A stretch of 7,093 nucleotides of DNA from an uncultured Ruminococcus sp. (GCA_945876155.1 CAMCMW010000073.1:1-7093); one strand, 5' to 3'. Positions 1-6,400 are shown, numbered from the stretch's first letter. The notes: a model not told the origin generated them from the letters alone. Numbers and translations: made by a program.

Positions 1-1
1 G

Positions 2-448
2 CTCTATATCGAGCCTTTCGAATATTATGACAACGACGCAGTTTTAACAGCTGACGGCAGTGATATCATAAGCCTTTTCAGCGGCGCTCTTGACCCGGCT
101 GCTGCTTTTGAAAGCGGAAAGCTTACTGTAACAGGCGATATCGCAAAGGTACTTTCAATCCAGCCGATTATCGAGAACAACAAGAAGGCTGCCAAGAAAG
201 CAACTGCTAAGAAAGCTACAGCTAAGACAGCTGAAAAGCCTGCAAAAACTACAAAGACTACAAAAACAACAAAGGCTGCTGCCAAGAAAGATGACACACC
301 TGCAATCGTAGGTCTTGCTGAACCTAAGAAGGCTCCGGCAAAGTCAGCTGCTCCAAAGGCTGCTGCAAAGAAAACAACAAAGACAACAACTAAGGAGTCA
401 ACAAAGGCTGCTAAGCCAACTCCAAAGACAACATCTAAAAAAGGCTGA
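2..448 (+). CDS. SCP2 sterol-binding-domain protein with Lys/Ala/Thr-rich tail (C-terminal part, 5' end outside window)
   Basis: The frame is open from the window edge to TGA at 446-448, giving 148 visible residues. Residues about 10-57 fit the C-terminal half of the SCP2 (sterol carrier protein 2) fold: an acidic strand (DNDAVLTADGSD), a helix ISLFSGALDPAAAFESGKL, then VTGDIAKVLSIQPII. The 'LDPxxAFxSGKLxVxGD' pattern is the family hallmark. SCP2 domains hold a lipid or other hydrophobic ligand; the ligand here cannot be read. Residues 59-148 form a low-complexity tail of repeated AAKK, KTTK and PAK motifs, resembling histone H1-like or HctB-like tails and likely to bind nucleic acid or another polyanion (inference). 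Codons in the tail are highly uniform (aag, gct, aca), which would suit strong expression. Only three bases separate it from the next gene, so the two are probably co-transcribed. The SCP2 call is fairly firm; cellular role unknown. Confidence 0.72.
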   Translation, partial: LYIEPFEYYDNDAVLTADGSDIISLFSGALDPAAAFESGKLTVTGDIAKVLSIQPIIENNKKAAKKATAKKATAKTAEKPAKTTKTTKTTKAAAKKDDTPAIVGLAEPKKAPAKSAAPKAAAKKTTKTTTKESTKAAKPTPKTTSKKG

Positions 449-451
449 TTA

Positions 452-1054
452 ATGCTTCATTTAAAGAAGTGTAAGCATTCTGAGGGCGACAAAAGAATAT
501 CACACAGAAATGCAGTGAGGGCGGAGGCACATAATCTCCTCCGCTCGGTGCTGCTGCAAAAGGGTATTCCCGAAAGCAAACAGGAATTTGTTTACAACAG
601 ATACGGCAAGCCGTCACTTAAAGATAATCCCGGCTGCCACTTCAACATTAGCCACTGTGAAGAACTTGCAGTGTGTGTAACAGCGGAAAATCCTGTCGGG
701 ATTGACGCTGAAAAAATACGGAAGTTTCCGGAACACGTTCTCAGAAGATGCTTTACAGAACGTGAAATAAAATTCGTAAGGGAAAACAGCTCGCCCGAAA
801 CGGCATTCTTTCAGCTGTGGACTCTTAAAGAAAGCCTAGTCAAAGCAATAGGAAAAGGGCTTTCATATCCGCTGAAAAAAGCGGAATTTAACATCGAAAA
901 CAATCATATTACTGTAAATTCAGAATATAACCTTTCGGTTTTGCAGATAATAATAGACAAAGAGTTTGTCTGCTCTGTGTGCGGCAGTAATATTTTCAAT
1001 AATCAGGTATACTACAGGTCATTTGAAGAAAAATTCTCCTTTGACCAATTTTAA
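452..1054 (+). CDS. Sfp-type 4'-phosphopantetheinyl transferase, compact form
   Basis: Transfers the 4'-phosphopantetheine arm of CoA to a conserved serine of carrier proteins (acyl, peptidyl or aryl carrier domains), a cytosolic Mg-dependent reaction. Visible motifs are GKP at residues 52-54, FNISHC at 64-69, VGIDAEKI at 82-89 (metal-binding Asp85 and Glu87), FTEREI at 101-106 and the W-x3-KES-x3-K block at 121-138 (LWTLKES, KAIGKGLS), with Glu127 as the third metal ligand by family analogy. At 200 aa it is shorter than typical Sfp (about 220-230). The first N-terminal strand appears to be missing, and an upstream in-frame start is impossible because the preceding gene's TGA lies in the same frame six bases upstream. 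A modest AAGG at 441-444 is 7 bases from the ATG. No NRPS or PKS gene is visible, so the partner carrier protein is unknown. Whether it acts on primary (AcpS-like role) or secondary metabolism cannot be decided. Confidence 0.88.
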   Translation: MLHLKKCKHSEGDKRISHRNAVRAEAHNLLRSVLLQKGIPESKQEFVYNRYGKPSLKDNPGCHFNISHCEELAVCVTAENPVGIDAEKIRKFPEHVLRRCFTEREIKFVRENSSPETAFFQLWTLKESLVKAIGKGLSYPLKKAEFNIENNHITVNSEYNLSVLQIIIDKEFVCSVCGSNIFNNQVYYRSFEEKFSFDQF

Positions 1055-1077
1055 ACCGACATTTTCATTGGTCTTTT
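1043..1077 (+). terminator. Possible weak stem-loop at the 3' end of the transferase gene
   Basis: GACCAAT (1043-1049) can pair perfectly with ATTGGTC (1067-1073) across a 17-base loop, followed by TTTTA. The left arm overlaps the last codons of the transferase gene. The loop is long and the T-run short, so this is at best a minor terminator. The much stronger hairpin at 1127-1155 probably does the work. Confidence 0.25.
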
Positions 1078-1126
1078 ACAAGGCCTTTAATAGCGGCAGC
1101 AGGCCGCCGTGATCCCCCTCTCTATT

Positions 1127-1155
1127 AGCACCGTTTAACCACGGTGCTTTTTTTT
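1127..1155 (+). terminator. Strong intrinsic terminator of the SCP2/transferase transcript
   Basis: AGCACCG (1127-1133) pairs with CGGTGCT (1142-1148) over an 8-base loop, and the stem runs into eight T residues (1148-1155). This is a textbook Rho-independent terminator on the + strand. It closes the upstream transcription unit just before the esterase promoter. A smaller GC hairpin, GCGGC (1093-1097) with GCCGC (1103-1107), precedes it. I recognise no RNA family in 1055-1126. Confidence 0.88.
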
Positions 1156-1164
1156 GCATTCCCA

Positions 1165-1193
1165 TTGACAAAACTTTGTTTATGGTTCATAAT
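1165..1193 (+). promoter_or_regulatory. Sigma-A/sigma-70-type promoter for the esterase operon
   Basis: A perfect -35 box TTGACA (1165-1170) is followed after exactly 17 bases by CATAAT (1188-1193), five of six matches to the -10 consensus. Transcription would start near 1200, inside the left arm of the next inverted repeat. The promoter lies directly after the terminator at 1127-1155, which fits a new transcription unit leading to the gene at 1347. Confidence 0.75.
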
Positions 1194-1194
1194 G

Positions 1195-1230
1195 TATAGT
1201 GAACGCAAAAATAGTTTTGCTTTCACTATA
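1195..1230. promoter_or_regulatory. Long dyad over the predicted transcription start (candidate operator or leader hairpin)
   Basis: TATAGTGAA (1195-1203) and GCAAAA (1205-1210) pair with TTTTGC (1215-1220) and TTCACTATA (1222-1230). This makes a 15-bp stem with a single C/T mismatch and a 4-base loop. It begins two bases after the -10 box, the position expected for a repressor operator. If transcribed, it would form a stable hairpin at or near the RNA 5' end. The bound factor, if any, is unknown. Confidence 0.55.
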
Positions 1231-1240
1231 ATTATTTTAT

Positions 1241-1284
1241 TGCCTTGCACATCCGCTTACTTCGTAAGCTCCGTGCATATCGGC
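1241..1284. repeat. 43-bp REP-like palindromic repeat, copy 1
   Basis: An interrupted palindrome with three nested arms: GCC (1242-1244) with GGC (1282-1284), TGCAC (1246-1250) with GTGCA (1273-1277), and GCTTAC (1255-1260) with GTAAGC (1264-1269). A second copy of the same length lies at 4450-4492 with 34 of 43 positions identical by my count. The pair TGCAC/GTGCA becomes CGCAC/GTGCG there, a compensatory change. Both copies sit in the untranslated stretch ahead of a gene's ribosome binding site. It is probably a dispersed genomic repeat. Confidence 0.65.
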
Positions 1285-1286
1285 TA

Positions 1287-1318
1287 ATATTAAACTAAAA
1301 ATTTTTTTAGTTTAATAT
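1287..1318. promoter_or_regulatory. Perfect AT-rich palindrome just upstream of the esterase ribosome binding site
   Basis: ATATTAAACTAAAAA (1287-1301) is the exact reverse complement of TTTTTAGTTTAATAT (1304-1318), a 15-bp perfect stem with only TT between the arms. It ends 13 bases before the AAAGGA ribosome binding site at 1332-1337. It could be a regulator site, an RNA hairpin affecting initiation, or a terminator-like element. A run of T follows the left arm only inside the stem, so simple termination is unlikely. Confidence 0.55.
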
Positions 1319-1346
1319 GGTTTTTACAGCGAAAGGAAGTTTTACT

Positions 1347-2855
1347 ATGCTAAACACAGCGGCAGTATTCAGCAGCAACATGGTTTTGCAGCGTGATAAG
1401 AATATAAATGTTTTCGGAAAAACTGACAGTTCTTCTGTCACCGTTTCAATAAACGGAATCACAGCAAATGCGGAAATCACAGACGGAAAGTGGACAGCCG
1501 TTCTCCCTCCTATGAACGCAGGGGGTCCTTACACTCTGACTGTTGAGGACGGTACTGACAGGCTTGTTTTTGATAATGTAATGGTAGGCGAAGTGTGGCT
1601 TGCCGGAGGACAGTCCAACATGGAATTTGAACTGCGCAATGATAAAAACGGGAAGGAAGTCCTTGAAAAGCTCTCTGATAAAACCAATGTGAGATTTTAC
1701 TACACCCCTAAAAACGGATTTATGGACGACGACTTTTACCGTGACGAGGAAAACTCCTCATGGCAGACCGCCGGAAAGGAGTCCTCACAGCTCTGGTCGG
1801 CGGCAGGCTTTTACTTTGCACAGATGCTGTCTGAAAAACTGGGTGTGACTGTCGGCATAATCGGCTGCAACTGGGGCGGTACTTCCGCTTCGGCGTGGAT
1901 GAGCCGTGAGTATCTCAGTGGAATTGCGGAAATTGCACCGTACATTGACGAATACGAAAAAGCTACCGCCGGAAAAACTGACCAGCAGATGATTGATGAG
2001 TATGACGAGTACTGCCGCTATGATGCGGAGTGGAATGTAAAGTCCCAGAAATGCTATGCTGAAAATCCGGATATCAGCTGGGACGAGGTACAGAAAATCT
2101 GTGGCAAAAACCTGTGGCCAGGACCTATGGGTATTAAAAATCCTTTCAGGATATGCGGTCTGCACGAAACAATGATTTCAAGGGTTGCGCCCTACACAAT
2201 CAGAGGCTTTCTCTATTACCAGGGCGAATCTGACGACCACAGACCCGACAGCTACTACACCCTTTTAACACGCCTTATCTCCTGCTGGCGTCACGACTGG
2301 AACAACGAAGAACTCCCCTTTATAATGGTTCAGCTGCCAATGTTCAAGTACAGGGACGATGAGGACAGAAAAAACTGGTGCAAAATCCGTGAGGCACAGA
2401 TGAGAGCGTACAAGACGGTAAAGAACACCGGCATCGCAGTAATTATCGAGTGCGGAGAGTTCAACAACATTCACCCGACGGACAAAAAACCTGTTGGTGA
2501 AAGGCTGTGCTTGCAGGCGCTGTATCACGTCTACAATGACAGGACAGCCGACGCTTTCGGTCCTCTTTACTGTTCCCACATTTACCGTGACGGCGGAGTT
2601 GAGCTTTTATTTGACCATGCACAGGACGGTTTTGACTTGAAGGGTGAACCGGTGGGATTTGAAATTGCCGGTGCGGACAAGGTGTATTACACAGCAAATG
2701 CAGAAGTCAACGGTGACAGAATTTTCGTTAAGTCTGACAAGGTGACAGTGCCGAAGTATGTAAGATACGCATGGACGAATTACATGGAAGTCACTGTTTT
2801 CGGCAAAAACGGAATACCCCTTGCGCCTTTCAGAACTGACATGGCTGACGAGTAA
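1347..2855 (+). CDS. SASA-family carbohydrate esterase (sialate O-acetylesterase-like)
   Basis: Predicted SGNH-type hydrolase of the SASA/SIAE group, which removes O-acetyl groups from sialic acid or other glycans. Start chosen at 1347 (502 aa): AAAGGA at 1332-1337 is 9 bases away, and the protein then opens with the family pattern AAVFSSNMVLQRD. The in-frame ATG at 1317 lies inside the AT palindrome without a ribosome site. An N-terminal beta domain (about 10-75) leads to GEVWLAGGQSNM with nucleophile Ser90. Next come GGTSASAW, the YYQGESD block (290-296), and IHPTDK with His376 as catalytic-base candidate. The C-terminus PLAPFRTD is also typical. No signal peptide or membrane segment is visible, so it is probably cytosolic and acts on imported sugars (inference). 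It is followed after 14 bases by the dehydrogenase, suggesting an operon. True substrate unknown; xylan or other plant-glycan acetyl groups are possible. Confidence 0.88.
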   Translation: MLNTAAVFSSNMVLQRDKNINVFGKTDSSSVTVSINGITANAEITDGKWTAVLPPMNAGGPYTLTVEDGTDRLVFDNVMVGEVWLAGGQSNMEFELRNDKNGKEVLEKLSDKTNVRFYYTPKNGFMDDDFYRDEENSSWQTAGKESSQLWSAAGFYFAQMLSEKLGVTVGIIGCNWGGTSASAWMSREYLSGIAEIAPYIDEYEKATAGKTDQQMIDEYDEYCRYDAEWNVKSQKCYAENPDISWDEVQKICGKNLWPGPMGIKNPFRICGLHETMISRVAPYTIRGFLYYQGESDDHRPDSYYTLLTRLISCWRHDWNNEELPFIMVQLPMFKYRDDEDRKNWCKIREAQMRAYKTVKNTGIAVIIECGEFNNIHPTDKKPVGERLCLQALYHVYNDRTADAFGPLYCSHIYRDGGVELLFDHAQDGFDLKGEPVGFEIAGADKVYYTANAEVNGDRIFVKSDKVTVPKYVRYAWTNYMEVTVFGKNGIPLAPFRTDMADE

Positions 2856-2869
2856 ACGGAGGAAATAAA

Positions 2870-4441
2870 ATGCCGCTTATCATAAATAACATACGTGGAG
2901 AACTCAGTGAGAGCAGTGATTCCGTCATAAAAAAAGGACTGAAAAAAGCCGGTATTCCGGGCAGTGAAGTCATAAGGAGCGGTATTTACAAGACCTCTCT
3001 TGACGCCCGGAAAAGAAATGATATCCACTTTATACACTCGGTTTTTGCGGAACTTGCGGACAAGGACACGGAAAAGTCCATAAAATGTGCCAATGTAAAA
3101 TACATCGAAAAGGATACTTTCACCCCTGAAATTTCCGGCGAAAAGGCTGACGGCAGAATAGTTATTGCCGGGTTCGGGCCTGCCGGAATGTTCTGCGGAC
3201 TTGTCCTTGCGGAACACGGCTACCGTCCGCTTATTCTTGAAAGAGGTGAGGACGCAGAAAGCCGTGTTGAAAGCGTTAAGAGGTACTGGGAAGGGGGCGG
3301 ACTTGACCAGGAATCAAACGTTCAGTTCGGAGAGGGCGGCGCAGGTACGTTCTCTGACGGCAAGCTGACAACACGTATAAACGACCCTCTTTGCAGATAC
3401 GTTCTGGAACGGTTTGTGCAGTTCGGCGCACCGGAAGAGATACTCATAAAAGCCAAGCCCCATATCGGTACGGACAATCTGCGAAAAATTGTGAAGAATA
3501 TACGAAACCGCATAATTGAATCGGGGGGCGAAGTGAAGTTCAGTTCAAGGCTTGACGATATCGTGACTGAAAACGGTGAGGTGAAAAAGGCAGTCTGGAA
3601 CGGCAATGAAACCCAGACCGCCGCTCTTGTTGCCGCTGTGGGGCACTCCGCAAGAGATACCTTTGAAATGCTGGCACAAAAGCAGATTTTTATGGAGCCA
3701 AAGCCTTTTTCAGTCGGCGTGAGAATCGAGCATAAGCAAAAGGACGTGAACGAGAGCCTTTACGGTAAATACGCCGACAACCCGTTTCTGCCTGTCGGTG
3801 AATACCAGCTTTCTCACAGGCGCAAAGACGGAAGGTGCGTTTACACCTTCTGTATGTGTCCCGGCGGTCACGTTGTTCCGGCGGCAAGTGAGGAAAAAAC
3901 TGTGGTCACCAACGGCATGAGCGAGTTTGCCCGTGACGGAGAGAACGCAAATGCGGCAGTTGTGGTATCTGTTTCACCGGAGGATTTCGGAAACGGAGTG
4001 CTGGACGGAGTTGACTTCGCGAGAAAAATTGAGCAGAACGCATACGGAAAATACGCTCCGGCAACAACTGTAAGAGGCTTTTTAAACGGCAAGCCGGATA
4101 TTGATACCGACATCAAACCCACCTACGACAGGGGTGTTACACCTTGCGAATTCAGGAAAATTTTTCCGACGGCTGTGACTGATATGCTTGAAGAAGGACT
4201 GGGTGTATTCTCCCGTAAAATGCACTGTTTCGGCGACCAGTCTGCCCTTATGACAGCGCCGGAAACAAGGACTTCCTCACCGGTGAGAATCAGCCGTACC
4301 GAAAACAGAAACAGCGTATCACTGAAAAATTTCTACCCCTGCGGAGAGGGTGCAGGATATGCCGGAGGGATAATGTCGGCGGCAGTTGACGGGATAAAAA
4401 CTGCACTGGAGATAATGAAAAGAATCGCTCCACAAAATTAA
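2870..4441 (+). CDS. FAD-dependent dehydrogenase of the COG2509 type (uncharacterised NAD(P)/FAD oxidoreductase)
   Basis: A 523-aa flavoprotein close to the usual length of this family (about 530). Residues 1-90 form the N-terminal region that precedes the Rossmann fold in these proteins. The dinucleotide-binding motif IVIAGFGPAGMFCG (97-110) leads to LERGED (123-128), where Glu124 should hold the FAD ribose. The family signature follows: SNVQFGEGGAGTFSDGK at 149-165 with LTTRINDP after it. A C-terminal FAD-contact motif GEGAGYAGGIMSAAVDG (492-508) closes the fold. The substrate of COG2509 proteins has not been established, so no pathway is assigned. GGAGG at 2858-2862 is 7 bases from the ATG and only 14 bases separate it from the esterase stop, so co-transcription is likely. 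No membrane segments or iron-sulfur cysteine clusters are visible. Family assignment is confident; function is not. Confidence 0.9.
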   Translation: MPLIINNIRGELSESSDSVIKKGLKKAGIPGSEVIRSGIYKTSLDARKRNDIHFIHSVFAELADKDTEKSIKCANVKYIEKDTFTPEISGEKADGRIVIAGFGPAGMFCGLVLAEHGYRPLILERGEDAESRVESVKRYWEGGGLDQESNVQFGEGGAGTFSDGKLTTRINDPLCRYVLERFVQFGAPEEILIKAKPHIGTDNLRKIVKNIRNRIIESGGEVKFSSRLDDIVTENGEVKKAVWNGNETQTAALVAAVGHSARDTFEMLAQKQIFMEPKPFSVGVRIEHKQKDVNESLYGKYADNPFLPVGEYQLSHRRKDGRCVYTFCMCPGGHVVPAASEEKTVVTNGMSEFARDGENANAAVVVSVSPEDFGNGVLDGVDFARKIEQNAYGKYAPATTVRGFLNGKPDIDTDIKPTYDRGVTPCEFRKIFPTAVTDMLEEGLGVFSRKMHCFGDQSALMTAPETRTSSPVRISRTENRNSVSLKNFYPCGEGAGYAGGIMSAAVDGIKTALEIMKRIAPQN

Positions 4442-4449
4442 TTTTAATT

Positions 4450-4492
4450 GCCTCGCACATTCGCTCACTGCGTTCACTACGTGCGTATCGGC
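4450..4492. repeat. 43-bp REP-like palindromic repeat, copy 2
   Basis: Same architecture and length as 1242-1284: GCC (4450-4452) with GGC (4490-4492) and CGCAC (4454-4458) with GTGCG (4481-4485). The innermost stem is degraded here. It fills most of the 76-base gap between the dehydrogenase stop and the methyltransferase start. No T-run follows, so it is not an obvious terminator; it may mark the boundary between two operon blocks or affect RNA stability. Confidence 0.65.
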
Positions 4493-4517
4493 AAAATATC
4501 TGGAGGACTGTTTGAAT

Positions 4518-5237
4518 ATGAATTTTGAAAAGCTGTCTGAAAAACTGCATATATGCGTCAGCGAGGAACACGGTTTTGGTACTGACGCTTTTCTGCTGAC
4601 CCATTTTTCGGAATACAAGGCTAAGGACACCGCCTGTGACTTAGGAACAGGGTGCGGAATAATCCCGATGATAATGCAGAGAAAGAATCCCCCGGCTGTC
4701 ACATACGCCGTTGATATACAAAAACAGGCAATCGAACAGTTAAAAATAAGCCTTGAAAAAAGCGGAGTTGATACCATAGTTCCGGTATGCGCCGATTTAA
4801 AGGTGCTGTGGGAGGACGCACCGCTGGGAAAGTGCAGTCTTGTCACCTGCAATCCTCCGTACAAGGCGGCAAAGGCTGGTATTGAAAGCGAGCTTGACGC
4901 TCACAAAATCGCAAGGCATGAGATACTGTGCGACATAAACGACGTGTGCAAAGCCGCTGAAAAACTGCTTAAATTCGGAGGCAGGCTTTGTATATGCAAC
5001 CGTCCGGAAAGGCTTGCAGACGTGATTTCTGCCATGAAAAACAACAACATTGAGCCGAAAAGACTGCGGTTTGTCAGCAAGAATCCGTCCACTGCTCCGT
5101 GGCTGTTTCTTATCGAGGGCAAAAAAGGCTCAAAGCCGTTTATGAAGATAATGCCACAGCTTTACATCTGGAACGAAAACGGCTATACAGACGAGGTTCA
5201 GGCTATCTATTCCGCCGGACTTGAAAAGGAGGACTGA
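4518..5237 (+). CDS. trmN6: TrmN6-like tRNA1(Val) (adenine37-N6)-methyltransferase
   Basis: A class I SAM-dependent methyltransferase predicted to methylate N6 of A37 in tRNA-Val. The opening HGFGTDAFLL (18-27) is typical of TrmN6/YabB-type proteins. The SAM-binding motif DLGTGCG is at 41-47, an acidic residue Asp66 ends the second strand (YAVDIQ), and the catalytic NPPY tetrad of adenine N6-methylases is at 112-115. Length 239 aa fits B. subtilis YabB. Two starts are possible: ATG 4518 (GGAGG at 4502-4506, gap 11) or TTG 4512 (gap 5), adding Met-Asn. I prefer ATG because rsmI next door uses a 10-base gap. The stop overlaps the rsmI ribosome site, leaving 5 bases between the genes. The trmN6-rsmI pairing is known from Firmicutes (yabB-yazA-yabC order in B. 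subtilis), here without yazA. Exact tRNA target is inferred from the family. Confidence 0.87.
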   Translation: MNFEKLSEKLHICVSEEHGFGTDAFLLTHFSEYKAKDTACDLGTGCGIIPMIMQRKNPPAVTYAVDIQKQAIEQLKISLEKSGVDTIVPVCADLKVLWEDAPLGKCSLVTCNPPYKAAKAGIESELDAHKIARHEILCDINDVCKAAEKLLKFGGRLCICNRPERLADVISAMKNNNIEPKRLRFVSKNPSTAPWLFLIEGKKGSKPFMKIMPQLYIWNENGYTDEVQAIYSAGLEKED

Positions 5238-5242
5238 CGCTG

Positions 5243-6079
5243 ATGGGAACACTTTATGTTGTGGGAACGCCAATCGGCAACATGGACGATATAACTTTCA
5301 GACAGCTTAAAACCCTTGAAGAAGTGGATTTTATCGCCGCTGAGGACACCCGTGTGACACTAAAGCTTTTGAACAGGTACGAGATAAAAAAGCCCCTTGT
5401 AAGCTATCACGGACACAGTACCGAAAGCTGTGCCGCCAATATTATTGCAAGAATACAAAGCGGTGAAAACGCCGCAATCGTAACCGACGCCGGAATGCCC
5501 TGCATCTCAGACCCGGGAGAGATACTGGTTAAAATGTGCGCTGAGCATGGGGTTGACGTTAAAGTAGTACCGGGACCCAGTGCCGTGGTTTCTGCCCTTG
5601 CCATTTCCGGACTGAACACTTCCCGCTTTGCCTTTGAGGGATTTTTGTCAGTGAACAAAAAGCAGAGGTATGACCACCTTGAAAGTATTCGCAGCGAAAC
5701 AAGAACGCTGATTTTCTACGAAGCCCCCCACAAGCTTATGAACACTCTACAGGACTTTCTGAAATATTTCGGGGACAGGAAAATTTCCCTTTGCCGTGAG
5801 CTTACCAAAATCCATGAAGAAGTCCTGAGAATGACCGTTTCTGAGGCGATAACATATTACCAGAGCAGAAATCCAAAAGGTGAATATGTACTGGTGGTTG
5901 AAGGGGCAAAGCCGGTATCGCTTTCAGATGAGTTCACCCTTGAAACCGCCGCACAGCTTGCAAGACAGTATGTCAGCGAGGGTGAAAAGCTGTCGGACGC
6001 CTGTAAAAAAGCCGCAAAGGAAACCGGGTTCTCCAAAAGCAATATTTATTCATTCATAATAAACGGGGAGGACGAATGA
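5243..6079 (+). CDS. rsmI: 16S rRNA (cytidine1402-2'-O)-methyltransferase RsmI
   Basis: RsmI adds the 2'-O-methyl group to C1402 in the decoding centre of 16S rRNA, using SAM and a tetrapyrrole-methylase fold. The 278-aa length is normal. Family motifs appear in order: GTLYVVGTPIGNMDDITFR (2-20), AEDTRVT (33-39), SYHGHST (54-60), VTDAGMPCISDPG (80-92), VPGPSA (109-114), FYEAPHK (158-164), CRELTKIHEE (174-183) and GEYVLVVEG (213-221). Residues after about 230 form the small C-terminal helical extension seen in many RsmI proteins. Start: GGAGG at 5228-5232 lies 10 bases from ATG 5243, and the protein then begins exactly at the conserved GTLYVV. The gene is last in its + strand run and faces the minus-strand M23 remnant, with the large inverted repeat between them. 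Confidence 0.96.
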   Translation: MGTLYVVGTPIGNMDDITFRQLKTLEEVDFIAAEDTRVTLKLLNRYEIKKPLVSYHGHSTESCAANIIARIQSGENAAIVTDAGMPCISDPGEILVKMCAEHGVDVKVVPGPSAVVSALAISGLNTSRFAFEGFLSVNKKQRYDHLESIRSETRTLIFYEAPHKLMNTLQDFLKYFGDRKISLCRELTKIHEEVLRMTVSEAITYYQSRNPKGEYVLVVEGAKPVSLSDEFTLETAAQLARQYVSEGEKLSDACKKAAKETGFSKSNIYSFIINGEDE

Positions 6080-6083
6080 GAAT

Positions 6084-6110
6084 AAAAAAATTGACTGCCA
6101 AAACAGTCAA
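6084..6110 (-). terminator. Minus-strand terminator-like hairpin directly behind rsmI
   Basis: TTGACTG (6091-6097) and CAGTCAA (6104-6110) form a perfect 7-bp stem with loop CCAAAA. On the minus strand the stem is followed by seven T residues (complement of A 6084-6090), the arrangement of an intrinsic terminator for leftward transcription. On the + strand no T-run follows. It would stop any minus-strand RNA that reads through the repeat region before it enters rsmI. Confidence 0.5.
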
Positions 6111-6361
6111 CTAAATCCGCCGAACGGCGAACCAAAAGTTTCGCCAGCCTTTTCAAAGGCTGCAGGGGTTCAAAGGGGACGGCGGTCCCCTTGTCGCTCA
6201 CCGCAGTGAGCGAAACTCCTTAAAGCCGCCGTTCTTTTCGCAAAAAAATACAAACTATAAGTCCATATCAAACTGACCAAAATCGTGATTACTCACGGCG
6301 GCTTTATTCATTTAAGAGCAAAACGATTTAAATGAACCGCCGTCAGGCGGCGAAAAACTAA
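6109..6361 (+). repeat. Left arm (copy A) of a giant interrupted inverted repeat with structured modules
   Basis: About 250 bp matching the reverse complement of 6441-6692, roughly four fifths identical by eye over the outer 125 bases and lower further in. The outer module (6109-6234) is a nested multi-stem structure described separately. The inner module holds the conserved block CTGACCAAAATCGTGATTA (6273-6291). It also has stem CGGCGG (6296-6301) with CCGCCG (6337-6342) and stem TTCATTTAA (6307-6315) with TTAAATGAA (6328-6336). A competing hairpin CCGCC-gtca-GGCGG (6337-6350) also exists. No coding frame is evident. I see no target-site duplication at its ends. Confidence 0.75.
6122..6234 (+). 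other. Predicted multi-branched RNA/cruciform fold, copy A
   Basis: GAACGGCG (6122-6129) pairs with CGCCGTTC (6227-6234), and inside it AGTTT (6137-6141) pairs with AAACT (6213-6217). Three hairpins lie within: CAGCCTTT/AAAGGCTG (6145-6162), GGGGAC/GTCCCC (6175-6190) and CGCTCAC/GTGAGCG with loop CGCA (6195-6212). The result is a closed stem carrying three arms, compatible with a small structured RNA or 3' UTR element. The second copy keeps the fold with compensatory changes. I do not recognise a named RNA family. Confidence 0.5.
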
Positions 6362-6400
6362 AGGCATGATTCAAGCTAAATCTAAGAATATAAACAAAAG

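Noticed and set aside
25..297. Hydrophobic minus-strand frame rich in Ala, Val and Phe
   Set aside because: It is the complement of the Lys/Ala-rich tail (aag/gct repeats read backwards), so the apparent membrane protein is an artefact.
1227..1232. Perfect TATAAT as a second -10 box
   Set aside because: No -35-like hexamer 16-18 bases upstream and no extended -10. It is part of the right arm of the dyad at 1195-1230.
1317..1346. Upstream ATG at 1317 as the esterase start
   Set aside because: It lies inside the perfect palindrome, lacks a ribosome site, and would add ten residues before the conserved family start. ATG 1347 has AAAGGA at a 9-base gap.
1785..3217. Several open frames on the minus strand opposite the esterase and dehydrogenase genes
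   Set aside because: Composition-driven shadows of two well-supported + strand genes; no ribosome sites or recognisable domains.
4290..4864. Overlapping minus-strand open frames across the dehydrogenase end and methyltransferase start
   Set aside because: They cross the palindromic repeat and lie antisense to catalytic motifs of two confident genes; no supporting start signals.
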